A stretch of 34,330 nucleotides of DNA, taken from contig PKXY01000023.1 of assembly GCA_003132505.1 (NCBI GenBank), positions 25,141 to 59,470 on the forward strand. Reading direction: 5' to 3'. This document shows positions 1 to 7,253 of the stretch, one piece after another. Each line of letters opens with the position of its first letter. Position 1 is the stretch's first letter. The notes under the pieces were generated by a model. The model was not told the origin of the DNA and searched no databases. It saw nothing but the letters and a program-made list of their open reading frames with translations. The position numbers and the translations under genes are program-made. This DNA comes from Solirubrobacterales bacterium (GTDB lineage Bacteria; Actinomycetota; Thermoleophilia; Solirubrobacterales; Solirubrobacteraceae).

Positions 1-657
1 TGGTTCAACCTCGGCGACCGCGACCTGGCGTTGTGCCTGGAGCGGCGGCGGCTGCTCGAGGAGGGCCTGAGCGCGACCGAGGCGCATGCCCGCCTGGTTG
101 GCGCGCTCGGCGTCGCTGCGCGCGTGCTGCCGATGAGCGATCAGCCAGTGGCGACGCGCATCCGCACGAGCGGAGGCTGGGTCGGCTTGCAGGAGTTCAT
201 GATCCGGCTCGGCGCAAATGCGCCGATCGAGGATGTCGAGTTCGCCGGGGCCGTGGATGCGACGCCGTCGCCGGCGGTGCTCGCAGCGATCGCCGACGCG
301 CGGGCGATCATCGTCGGGCCTTCGAACCCGGTGATCTCGATCGGCCCGATTCTCGCGCTGCCGGGCATGCGCGAGGCGCTCATCGCGGCCCCGGCGCGGA
401 TCGTCGCGGTCAGCCCGATCGTCGCCGGCGCCGTGCTCAAGGGACCGACGGCGGAGTGCCTTGAGTGGGCCGGGCTTCCGGCCAGCACGAACGGCGTCGC
501 GCGCTTCTACGACGGCCTCCTCGACGGGATCGTCAGCGACGATCCCGTCGGCGATATAGCGTCGCTACGCTGCGAGACGCTCATGTCGAACTCCGAGCAG
601 AGACGACTGGTGGCGGAGCGTGCGCTCGAACTGAGCACGTCGCTCGCGACCGTCTAG
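1..657 (+). CDS. cofD: CofD/FbiA, phospholactate (or PEP) transferase of F420 synthesis, 5' truncated
   Basis: C-terminal 218 residues of the enzyme that joins the lactyl- or enolpyruvyl-diphosphoguanosine made by CofC to the deazaflavin Fo, giving (dehydro)F420-0 in the cytoplasm. The frame is open from base 1, and the first visible residues, WFNLGDRDLA, are a CofD family motif. Further matches are GPSNPVISIGPIL (about visible residues 106-118) and AVSPIVAGAVLKGP (about 136-149), which belong to the nucleotide- and Fo-binding core. The start codon and roughly the first third of the protein lie outside the window. It is followed after 6 bases by cofC and then by cofE, so the three form one operon. 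Family assignment is firm. Whether the natural substrate is the 2-phospholactate or the PEP derivative cannot be read from the sequence. Confidence 0.95.
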   Translation, partial: WFNLGDRDLALCLERRRLLEEGLSATEAHARLVGALGVAARVLPMSDQPVATRIRTSGGWVGLQEFMIRLGANAPIEDVEFAGAVDATPSPAVLAAIADARAIIVGPSNPVISIGPILALPGMREALIAAPARIVAVSPIVAGAVLKGPTAECLEWAGLPASTNGVARFYDGLLDGIVSDDPVGDIASLRCETLMSNSEQRRLVAERALELSTSLATV

Positions 658-663
658 GCCAGG

Positions 664-1314
664 ATGCGCACGCTCGCGATCCTTCCCGTCAAGCGCTTCG
701 GGCTGGCGAAACAGCGGCTTGCCGAGCGGCTGAGCCCGGAGCAGCGCGAGGCGCTCGCGCAGGCGATGGTCACCGACGTGATCAGTGCGCTGGTGATCTC
801 GCGACGCCTCGATGGAGTCCTGGTGATCACCAACGAGCCGTCGGTGGTGGCGATCGCCGAGGGGCTCGGCGCCACGATCGCGCCAGACCGCCGCGACGCC
901 GGGCAGAGCGCCGCAGCCGCAATCGGCGTGGAGCACGCCAAGCGCGACGGCTTCGAGCGGGTACTGATGGTCCCAGGTGACTGCCCCGCCCTCGACCGCG
1001 ACGAGCTCGACGCGTTACTCGATGAGCCCGCCGACAGCCCGTCCGTCGTCATCGTGCCGGACCGCCACGGGTCAGGCACCAACGCCCTGCTGTTGGCGCC
1101 ACCGGACGCGATCGCCCCAGCCTTCGGACCGGAGAGCTTCGAGCGACACCGCGAACTCGCCGACGCGGCCGGGGTTCGCTGCGACGTCGCGCGACCACCG
1201 TCGCTGCTGATCGATATCGACACGCCAGCCGATCTGGCCGCCCTGCTCGCCGGACCGCGACAGCGCGCACCACGCACCCGCGCCGCATACGCGGCCGCCA
1301 CCGTCGCGCGCTGA
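664..1314 (+). CDS. cofC: CofC/FbiD guanylyltransferase of F420 synthesis
   Basis: 216-residue nucleotidyltransferase that activates 2-phospholactate or phosphoenolpyruvate with GTP, the step before CofD. The N-terminus (MRTLAILPVKRFGLAKQRL) has the family's PVK...AKxRL signature for the GTP phosphates. VPGDCPAL near residues 101-108 holds the acidic metal-binding motif, and DRHGSGTNALLL near 138-149 is the usual D-x-x-GTNxL block. Length is normal for the family. It begins 6 bases after cofD and its TGA shares one base with the cofE ATG (TGATG), so translation is probably coupled. The ribosome site is weak (AGG just before ATG), as expected for an operon-internal gene. Substrate preference (FbiD-like PEP versus CofC-like phospholactate) is not settled. 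Confidence 0.93.
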   Translation: MRTLAILPVKRFGLAKQRLAERLSPEQREALAQAMVTDVISALVISRRLDGVLVITNEPSVVAIAEGLGATIAPDRRDAGQSAAAAIGVEHAKRDGFERVLMVPGDCPALDRDELDALLDEPADSPSVVIVPDRHGSGTNALLLAPPDAIAPAFGPESFERHRELADAAGVRCDVARPPSLLIDIDTPADLAALLAGPRQRAPRTRAAYAAATVAR

Positions 1315-2063
1315 TGGGCGCGCTCACCGCTCGCCCACTCGCTGGCCTGCCGGAGATCACGGCCGGCGCAGATCTGGCGACCTTGATCCTCGACGCCGGG
1401 CCGGCGCCCGCAGACGACGAGATCGTCGTCGTGGCGCACAAGGCGATCTCGAAAGCGGAGGCGCGCATCCGCGCGCTCGACTCGATCGTTCCGTCGCCGC
1501 GCGCGCACGAGCTGGCCGCCGCGAACGACAAGGACCCACGCCACGTCCAGGCGATCCTCGACGAGTCGGCGGAGCTGCTGCGAGCCGACCACGGCGTGCT
1601 GATCGCTCGCACGCCCCACGGCTTTGTCTGCGCAAACGCCGGCGTCGACGAGTCGAATACGCCGGGCGACGGGCTGCTGATCCTGCTGCCCCGCGACCCG
1701 GACCGCTCTGCGCGCGCCCTCCGCGCGCGCCTGCGCGAGCTCTCGGGCCGCTCGCCGGCGGTCTTGATCAGCGACAGCTTCGGCCGCGCCTGGCGTCTCG
1801 GCCAGCTCGACACGGCACTCGGCTGCGCCGGCCTCGTCCCGCTCGACGACTGGCGAGGGCGCCACGACCGCCGCGGTCGCGAGCTGCGCGCGAGCGTGAT
1901 CGCGGTCGCTGACGCCGTAACCGCAGCGGCCGACCTCACGCGCGAGAAGGACTCGGGCGAGCCGGTCGTGATCGTCGCCGGCCTCGGCCAGCACGTGCAG
2001 GCCGACGATGGGCCCGGTGCCGCGGCGCTGATCCGCCCCATCGCGGAGGACCTCTTCAACTGA
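1314..2063 (+). CDS. cofE: CofE, F420-0:gamma-L-glutamate ligase (stand-alone)
   Basis: 249-residue GTP-dependent ligase that adds L-glutamate residues to F420-0 to build the poly-gamma-glutamate tail. Visible family motifs are VVVAHKAISKAE (about residues 38-49), GFVCANAGVDESN (about 103-115, the most diagnostic block), VLISDSFGRAWRLGQ (about 150-164) and the downstream LVPLDDWRGRHDRRGREL region. The protein ends after the CofE domain. Mycobacterial FbiB is about 450 residues and carries a C-terminal nitroreductase-like domain that reduces dehydro-F420; that domain is absent here and does not follow as a separate gene. The gene overlaps cofC by one base and is the last of the cof operon, converging on katA. 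Confidence 0.93.
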   Translation: MGALTARPLAGLPEITAGADLATLILDAGPAPADDEIVVVAHKAISKAEARIRALDSIVPSPRAHELAAANDKDPRHVQAILDESAELLRADHGVLIARTPHGFVCANAGVDESNTPGDGLLILLPRDPDRSARALRARLRELSGRSPAVLISDSFGRAWRLGQLDTALGCAGLVPLDDWRGRHDRRGRELRASVIAVADAVTAAADLTREKDSGEPVVIVAGLGQHVQADDGPGAAALIRPIAEDLFN

Positions 2064-2072
2064 GCGGACCTC

Positions 2073-2087
2073 CTCCGGCCGGCGGAG
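2073..2087. terminator. Possible bidirectional hairpin between cofE and katA
   Basis: CTCCG-GCCGG-CGGAG forms a five-pair GC stem in the 51-base gap between the convergent cofE and katA ends. There is no T-run on either strand, so it would be a weak or non-classical terminator. The assignment rests on position and symmetry only. Confidence 0.3.
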
Positions 2088-2114
2088 TGATCCGGCCAGA
2101 GGACCCGCAGCCCC

Positions 2115-3620
2115 TCAGGCGCGCGCTGCCTTCGTCGCCGCGGAAGCGCCGTTGCTCTGCACGGCTCCAAGACCGAGACCGCCGGCGAGGCTCGCGCCGA
2201 GCTCGGCGTCGACCTTGTACCAGTGCTCGACCGCGCGGACCTGGACGTCGTGCTCGACCCCGTCGGAGAGGTGGTCGATCAGGTTGGAGGTGAGATTGGC
2301 GCGGTCGGTCTCCGAGAGCACCTCGCGATAGAGGCTCCCCGGCTGACCGTAGTCGTCGTCCTCGCTGTGGAGCTCCTGCGCCGTGCGCACGATTTCGCCC
2401 GTAGCATCCCAGGACGCCTCGATATAGCGACTCGGGTCGGCCGCCGGCCCGCCGAAGCTGTTCGGAGCGTAGACCGGCGCGCCGCCGTTGTGCTCGTAGC
2501 GCATCGCACCGTCCTTGTTGTAGGTGTGGACTGGGCTCTGCGGGCGGTTGATCGGCAGCTGCAGGTAGTTGGGGCCGATCCGGTAGCGGTGGGTGTCGGG
2601 GTAGCTGAACAGGCGGCCCAGCAGCATCCTGTCGGGACTCGGCCCGATGCCCGGCACCATGTTCGCCGGCTCGAAGGCCGCCTGCTCGACCTCGGCGAAG
2701 AAGTTCTCGGGATTGCGGTTGAGCACCAGACGGCCGACCGTGATCGGCTCGTAGTCCGAGTGCGGCCAGACCTTCGTCAGGTCGAACGGGTTGAAGCGGT
2801 AGTCGGCCGCAGCCTCGAAAGGCATGATCTGCATTTCGAGGCGCCAGACCGCCTCCTGGCCGCGGGCGAGGGTGTCGTAGAGGTCGCGCCGGTGAAAGTC
2901 GACGTCCTCGCCGACCATCGCCGCAGCCTCCTGACGGGTGAAGTTCTCGACACCCTGCTCGGTCTTGAAGTGGTACTTGACCCAGGAGCGCTCGCCGCCC
3001 TTGTTGATCCACATGAAGGTGTGGCTGCCGTAGCCGTTCATGTTCCGAAGCGTCCGCGGCGTGCCGCGGTCGGACATCAGGAACGAAACCTGGTGATAGG
3101 ACTCCGGCGAGAGCGACCAGAAGTCCCACTGCGCGTCGTTGGAGCGCAGACCGCTGTCGCCCATCCGCTTCTGCGAATGGATGAAATCGGAGAACTTCGA
3201 GGGGTCCCTGACGAAGAACACCGGCGTGTTGTTACCGACCAGGTCGTAGTTGCCTTGCTCGGTGTAGAACTTCAGCGCGAAGCCCCGCGGGTCGCGGACT
3301 GTGTCGGCCGAACCGAGTTCACCGGCAACGGTCGAGAAGCGCGCGAACACGTCGGTCTTCTTGCCGACCTGGTTGAGGAATGCGGCGCTCGTCCACTCCG
3401 TGACGTCCTCGGTCACCTCGAAGAAGCCATGGGCGCCGTATCCGCGCGCGTGCACGACGCGCTCGGGCACGCGTTCGCGATTGAACTGCGCCATCTTCTG
3501 GATCAGGTAGTGGTCCTGCAGCAGCAGCGGGCCGTTCGGGCCGGCACTGAGGGAGTGCTCGTCGCTGGGGGCTGGGATACCGGAGTCGGTGGTCGTGTGG
3601 GGAGGGCGCTTGTCGCTCAC
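2115..3620 (-). CDS. katA: Monofunctional heme catalase
   Basis: 501-residue small-subunit haem catalase that disproportionates H2O2 in the cytoplasm. The catalytic His is at about residue 57 (VVHARGYGAHG), the distal Asn at about 130 (LVGNNTPVFFVRDP) and the haem-ligating Tyr at about 341 (RLFSYPDTHRYR). SDRGTPRTLRNMNGYGSHTF is the usual conserved core block. Length fits the clade 3 small-subunit type. The start is GTG at 3620, chosen because it is preceded at seven bases by a strong AAGGAG and shares four bases (GTGA) with the upstream fur-type gene. The arrangement resembles the Streptomyces catR-catA pair, in which a Fur-like repressor controls the adjacent catalase, so peroxide-responsive co-regulation is the likely mode. 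The alanine-rich C-terminal tail is unremarkable. Confidence 0.96.
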   Translation of the reverse strand: MSDKRPPHTTTDSGIPAPSDEHSLSAGPNGPLLLQDHYLIQKMAQFNRERVPERVVHARGYGAHGFFEVTEDVTEWTSAAFLNQVGKKTDVFARFSTVAGELGSADTVRDPRGFALKFYTEQGNYDLVGNNTPVFFVRDPSKFSDFIHSQKRMGDSGLRSNDAQWDFWSLSPESYHQVSFLMSDRGTPRTLRNMNGYGSHTFMWINKGGERSWVKYHFKTEQGVENFTRQEAAAMVGEDVDFHRRDLYDTLARGQEAVWRLEMQIMPFEAAADYRFNPFDLTKVWPHSDYEPITVGRLVLNRNPENFFAEVEQAAFEPANMVPGIGPSPDRMLLGRLFSYPDTHRYRIGPNYLQLPINRPQSPVHTYNKDGAMRYEHNGGAPVYAPNSFGGPAADPSRYIEASWDATGEIVRTAQELHSEDDDYGQPGSLYREVLSETDRANLTSNLIDHLSDGVEHDVQVRAVEHWYKVDAELGASLAGGLGLGAVQSNGASAATKAARA

Positions 3621-4063
3621 TGGATCGCTCCTTGCGGGGTTTCTTGGCAGTCAGGGCACAGGCCCCAGTACGTCACTTCGGCCTCGTCGATCGAGAATCC
3701 GTGATCGGCAGCCGGCTCGATGCAGGGCGCTGCGCCGCGCGCGCACTCGACGTCCGCGACGGCGCCGCAGGCGCGGCAGACGACGTGATGGTGGTTGTCG
3801 CCGACGCGCGTCTCGAAACGCGCGGGGCTACCGGCCGGCTCGATCCGCCGCACGAGGCCGACACGCGCGAGCGCCGCGAGCACGTCGTAGACGGCCTGCG
3901 TCGAGATCGAGCCGATCCGCTCGCGGGCGCCCTTGGCGATCATCTCGACGGTCGCGTGGTTGCCGGAGCGCGCCGCAGCCAGCACGGCGGTGCGAGGCGC
4001 GGTCACGCGCAAGCCTGCGCCGCGAAGCTCCTCGGCGGCCGGCTCGTCGAAGCTCGCGTGCAC
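3617..4063 (-). CDS. Fur-family (CatR/FurA/PerR-like) regulator
   Basis: 148-residue metal-dependent repressor. An N-terminal winged helix spans about 1-80. The regulatory part has a histidine cluster HHH at 91-93, a first zinc CxxC (CRAC, 96-99) and a second (CPDC, 136-139). The reading frame stays open upstream to 4336, but residues before the GTG at 4063 do not look like Fur. That GTG also sits just downstream of a promoter-like -10, so I use it. It overlaps katA by four bases, which argues that katA is its main target and that the pair is autoregulated. Peroxide sensing (PerR/CatR type) is an inference from this context. The sequence alone does not separate it from an iron or zinc sensor. 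Confidence 0.9.
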   Translation of the reverse strand: MHASFDEPAAEELRGAGLRVTAPRTAVLAAARSGNHATVEMIAKGARERIGSISTQAVYDVLAALARVGLVRRIEPAGSPARFETRVGDNHHHVVCRACGAVADVECARGAAPCIEPAADHGFSIDEAEVTYWGLCPDCQETPQGAIQ

Positions 4064-4070
4064 GAAGCTC

Positions 4071-4098
4071 AACCTAGCACCAATCTGGAATCGATCAA
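4071..4098 (-). promoter_or_regulatory. Probable fur-katA promoter, leaderless
   Basis: Reading the minus strand, TTGATC (4098-4093) is followed after 16 bases by TAGGTT (4076-4071), only seven bases before the GTG at 4063. Transcription would start at or very near the start codon. No ribosome site is present, which agrees with a leaderless transcript. Confidence 0.5.
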
Positions 4099-4129
4099 GA
4101 GAAAGCTGTGCCCGTATGGTTAGCGCAGG

Positions 4130-4456
4130 ATGGCCCGCTTGCAGATCTTCAGCGATGACCTGTTGTTCGGCTCGAACCTGCAGGCACAGCTTCTGGCCGC
4201 CGGTTACGAGGTCGGCCTCGGGCTGGGGGTCGAGCCGGGCTGCGCAGCGGTGGTGGCTGACCTGACGGTTGATGCGCGCAGCCGCATTGAGGCCCTCGCC
4301 GGCGTCGAAGTGCCCGTCCTCGCCTTCTACTCGCACGTCGAAGCTGACGTGCGCGATCTCGCTCTTGCGGCAGGAATCGCGATCGTCGTGCCGCGATCGC
4401 GGATGGCGCGGGAGGCGCCGGCGCTCGTCGAGCAGCTGCTCGCTACTGCGCGTTGA
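4130..4456 (+). CDS. Small receiver-like protein, function unknown
   Basis: 108 residues with the alternating beta-alpha pattern of a response-regulator receiver. An acidic pair follows the first strand (SDD, about 8-10), an Asp ends the third strand (VVADL, about 41-45), a Ser lies near the fourth strand (FYSHVE, about 66-71), and the fifth strand ends VVPRSR where receivers carry a conserved Lys. No output domain follows. The absent Lys suggests a degenerate or pseudo-receiver, so phosphorylation is uncertain. It is divergent from the fur-type gene across 66 bases, with a possible -10 (TATGGT, 4115-4120) nine bases before ATG. Its 3' end overlaps the convergent next gene by 14 bases. I do not know a specific function. 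Confidence 0.7.
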   Translation: MARLQIFSDDLLFGSNLQAQLLAAGYEVGLGLGVEPGCAAVVADLTVDARSRIEALAGVEVPVLAFYSHVEADVRDLALAAGIAIVVPRSRMAREAPALVEQLLATAR

Positions 4457-4805
4457 TCTGGCGGAACGCGTCGCGCACCGAGTACGGCCGGCCCCAGACC
4501 GGCTCGATCGGATGGCGCCCTTCGCGGACTTCGCGCACGATCAGCTCGCCGGCGATGTCGTTGTCGTCGAGCAGCGTCAGCGCCGCGCGAACCGCCGGTA
4601 CGGCGGCGGCGTGACCGAAGCGGTGCGCGACGATCAGGCGCCAGTGCCATTCGTTGGCCGAGTAGGGCTGGGCATTGCAGACGACGAGCGCAACCGCGGC
4701 CTCGACGTAGCGCGTCTCGTCCTTGATCCTCAGGTCGAGCTCGAGGTCTGTCCAGTCAGTGGGCAGCGCGTCGACGATCTCCTGGAATGTGTCGGTGAGC
4801 CCCAT
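4443..4805 (-). CDS. Conserved hypothetical protein, 120 aa
   Basis: Soluble acidic protein without signal peptide or membrane segment. It is predicted mostly helical at the start (MGLTDTFQEIVDAL), with a central tryptophan pair in NEWHWRLIVAHRFGH (about 52-66). The composition and codon use match neighbouring genes, so it is probably real. I do not recognise a family. It converges on the receiver-like gene with a 14-base 3' overlap and lies 30 bases downstream of the small membrane gene on the same strand, so it could be the last gene of the MntR-NRAMP transcript. Confidence 0.65.
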   Translation of the reverse strand: MGLTDTFQEIVDALPTDWTDLELDLRIKDETRYVEAAVALVVCNAQPYSANEWHWRLIVAHRFGHAAAVPAVRAALTLLDDNDIAGELIVREVREGRHPIEPVWGRPYSVRDAFRQINAQ

Positions 4806-4835
4806 CGCGGATAAGCCTAGACGAGCGAGCGAAGG

Positions 4836-5093
4836 TCAGTGAAGTTGGTCGATGAAGGTGTAGAGGACCATCAGGCTGACGAGAACGACGAAGACGCGAA
4901 GCGCCCACAGCGCGGCGGTCGCGCGCGCGCTGAGGGCAGCTCGCGGCACCGGCCGCGAGGTCTTCTCGACGAACTGGTCGCGCTCGAGGTGCATGATCAG
5001 CTCGTCCTCAGCGCGCTCGCCCAGATAGACGTCCTGCTCGGCGAGCGCAAGGCCCTTGTGCGGGTCGTCGATGAGCTGCGTCGTCGGTTTCAC
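4836..5093 (-). CDS. Small single-helix membrane protein coupled to the NRAMP-like gene
   Basis: 85 residues beginning at GTG 5093 (MKPTTQLIDDPHKGLA...). A hydrophilic, charged N-terminal part of about 55 residues is followed by a single hydrophobic helix (ALWALRVFVVLVSLMVLYTF, about 61-80) and a short tail ending DQLH. This suggests a tail-anchored protein with its N-terminus in the cytoplasm. The start codon shares four bases (GTGA) with the stop of the NRAMP-like gene, which implies coupled translation and perhaps a physical partnership with the transporter. The frame stays open upstream to 5432, but that part is out of frame with the transporter and is a shadow. The family is not recognised. 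Confidence 0.7.
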   Translation of the reverse strand: MKPTTQLIDDPHKGLALAEQDVYLGERAEDELIMHLERDQFVEKTSRPVPRAALSARATAALWALRVFVVLVSLMVLYTFIDQLH

Positions 5094-6454
5094 GAGCCGA
5101 TGATGTGGACGGTTTGCAGGAAGGAGTCGATGCCGTAGGCGGCTCCGCAGAGCCCTACGAAGGCGATCACGCTGATCCCGATCACGTTCGTGGAGCGCTT
5201 GTTCACCCACGGTCCCATCAGCCCCTTGTCGTTGGCGAGCATCACCATCAGGACGAGGCTGACAGGCAGCAGCACGGTCGCGAGCACGTTGGCGTTGAGT
5301 GCGATCGAGAGCAGCGGCGCGCCGGGGATCAGGATCACCGCCGCGGCGACGAGGGCGACGCTGACGTTGGCGGCATAGAAGAGAACGGCGTTGCGCGGCG
5401 AGCTGTTGAAGCTGTGCGAGACCCCGATGCACTCCCCGGCGGCGTAGGCCGTGCTGGCACAGATCGTGAGGATCGCGACCGCGCCAGCCTCGATCAGGCC
5501 GAGCGCGAACACCGCACCTGCAGCGCCGCCGGCCACGTGGCGCAACGCCTCGGGGAAGCCAGCACCGGCGAAGCCCTGGATGCCCGACCCGTTATGCGTA
5601 AGCAGCGCCGCCCCGGCGACCAGCGCGCCGACCCCGAAGATCGCGGCGAGCACCGCACCGGCCGCCGTGTCGTAGCGACCGTGCTTGATGTCGCGCGGCG
5701 TCATGCCCTTGTCCGCGGACGCGCTCTGCTGGAAGAAGATCATCCACGGCGTTACCGTCGCGCCGATCGTCGAGGCCAGCAGCAAGAGCAGCGTGTTGAA
5801 GCTGCCACCGGGAAACGGGCTGAAGTCGAACGAGCGCGCGACCGCCGCGACGTCTGGCTTGACGAGGATCGCGGCGAGCAGGAAGAGGCCGTTGAACAGC
5901 GCCATGCCGAGCACGATGCGCTCCCAGCGCCAGTAGCGCCCGCCGCTGAGCGTGAAGAGGACGAGCGCCAGCCCGAGTGCGACCGCGATCGCGGCACCAA
6001 GATGGAAATAGGCGAGCCCGACGCGGATCGAGACGAACTCGGCGACCAGCGTGACCAGATTGGTCAGCGTTAGATCGCCGGCACCGAACCAGCCCCAGAC
6101 TGGGCCGAGTCGTTGCAGGACGAGCTCGCCGTAGCCGCGGTGAGTGACAGCGCCGACGCGCATGCACATCTCCTGGCAGACATAGGCCATCGCGAACAAG
6201 AGCGGGATGAACGGCACGAAGAACCCGAGCCCGTACTGGGCGCCGTCGGAGGCGTAGGCGATCATGCTCGGCCCGTCGTTCTCGCCGAGCATCGCGAGGA
6301 TCCCGGGGCCGACGAGCAGCCACAAGAGCCGCCAGCGCCTGCGGTGGTGGCGGGCGTCGTGGACCCGCGAGCGATCCTGCGAGCGTGCCGCGTCCTCGTC
6401 GCTCAGCGGCGGTAGCGCTAGGCCGGAAGCCGTGCTTGCCTCCACCGCGGCCAT
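5090..6454 (-). CDS. NRAMP-family divalent metal transporter with atypical metal site
   Basis: 454-residue polytopic inner-membrane protein with the NRAMP/SLC11 fold. The first helix reads LVGPGILAMLGENDGPSMIAY (about 46-66), so the canonical DPGN is replaced by ENDGP. The sixth helix reads TIGATVTPWMIFFQQS (about 229-244), so the canonical MPHN is replaced by TPWM. About ten or eleven hydrophobic helices follow a basic, hydrophilic N-terminus of 40 residues. These substitutions resemble the NRAMP-related magnesium transporter group rather than classical MntH (from memory). The start ATG at 6454 shares one base with the stop of the MntR-like gene; the open frame further upstream is shadow. 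It is the second gene of the regulator-transporter-small membrane protein operon. Substrate (Mn2+, Fe2+ or Mg2+) is open. Confidence 0.88.
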   Translation of the reverse strand: MAAVEASTASGLALPPLSDEDAARSQDRSRVHDARHHRRRWRLLWLLVGPGILAMLGENDGPSMIAYASDGAQYGLGFFVPFIPLLFAMAYVCQEMCMRVGAVTHRGYGELVLQRLGPVWGWFGAGDLTLTNLVTLVAEFVSIRVGLAYFHLGAAIAVALGLALVLFTLSGGRYWRWERIVLGMALFNGLFLLAAILVKPDVAAVARSFDFSPFPGGSFNTLLLLLASTIGATVTPWMIFFQQSASADKGMTPRDIKHGRYDTAAGAVLAAIFGVGALVAGAALLTHNGSGIQGFAGAGFPEALRHVAGGAAGAVFALGLIEAGAVAILTICASTAYAAGECIGVSHSFNSSPRNAVLFYAANVSVALVAAAVILIPGAPLLSIALNANVLATVLLPVSLVLMVMLANDKGLMGPWVNKRSTNVIGISVIAFVGLCGAAYGIDSFLQTVHIIGS

Positions 6455-7173
6455 CAAAGGGCTTCTTTCGCCCGTCGGCTTCGCGGCGTGCCTGGCGTCG
6501 GATCGAGCTCGACGCGCATCGCGTGCGCAAGCTCGCCGCCGATCGTCTGATCGCGCTCGCCGAAGCGCAGGAAGAGCGGCCCACCGAAGGGCTGACGCGA
6601 TCTGACCTCGAAGCGATCGCCCGGGGCGATGCCGCAGTTGCCGAGATAGCGGAGCATCTCCGGGTCGGAATCCGAGACACGGACGAACGTGCCGCGGTCT
6701 CCGGGCTCGAGCGATTCGAGGCTGCGAGTCGCGCGCTCCTCGAGCTCGAGATCGGCAGTCGGTATCGGGTCGCCATGCGGGTCGATTGTGGGGTCTCCAA
6801 GCTTGGCCGAGATCAGCGCCTCGAGATCCTCGGAGAGGACGTGCTCGAGCACCTCGGCTTCCGCGTGAATGCGGTCCCAGGACATCTCGAGCGCTTCGGC
6901 GAGGAACAGCTCGAGCAGGCGGTGGTGGCGCACCATCTCGAGCGCGAGCCGCCGGCCCTTCGCTGTCAGCCGCACGCCGCGGTAGCGAACGTGCGTGGTC
7001 AGGCCGAGCTCGTCCAGCTTGTGCAGCATCGCCGAGACGGAACCCGGGGTGATTCCGAGCCGCGCGGCGAGAGCCGTCGTGCTGACCGGCTCGGAGCTGC
7101 GGCCCTCCAGCGCGAAGATCGCCTTCGCGTAGTCCTCCACCGCCTGCGAGCGCACCGTTTCCTTTGTGGCCAT
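6454..7173 (-). CDS. DtxR/MntR-family metal-dependent repressor
   Basis: 239 residues: winged helix (about 1-75), dimerisation and metal-binding helices (about 76-140), and a C-terminal FeoA/SH3-like domain (about 150-225). Aligned by eye with DtxR, the primary site is kept (H84, E88, H103; ancillary E110, H111). The DtxR residues Met10 and Cys102 are replaced by Asp14 and Glu107, as in manganese-sensing MntR. This points to Mn2+ as effector, by inference. ATG at 7173 opens the operon. A possible -10 (TAACCT on the minus strand, 7188-7183) lies nine bases upstream. The stop shares a base with the transporter start, so the regulator most likely controls its own operon and perhaps the divergent ygfZ gene 80 bases away. 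Confidence 0.9.
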   Translation of the reverse strand: MATKETVRSQAVEDYAKAIFALEGRSSEPVSTTALAARLGITPGSVSAMLHKLDELGLTTHVRYRGVRLTAKGRRLALEMVRHHRLLELFLAEALEMSWDRIHAEAEVLEHVLSEDLEALISAKLGDPTIDPHGDPIPTADLELEERATRSLESLEPGDRGTFVRVSDSDPEMLRYLGNCGIAPGDRFEVRSRQPFGGPLFLRFGERDQTIGGELAHAMRVELDPTPGTPRSRRAKEAL

Positions 7174-7253
7174 GCCGACAACAGGTTATGGCATTCCAAA
7201 CTTCTGAGCAGGGGCACTCGAACAAACGTCCACGGGCGTATCCTCGGAGGACC

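Noticed and set aside
654..1994. Minus-strand open frame (446 codons) opposite cofC-cofE
   Set aside because: Arg/Ala-rich shadow of two well-supported F420 genes; no recognisable motif.
2223..3704. Long plus-strand open frame (493 codons) opposite katA
   Set aside because: It is antisense to a catalase with all catalytic residues, and its low-complexity Val/Arg/Glu-rich product is typical of a GC-rich shadow frame.
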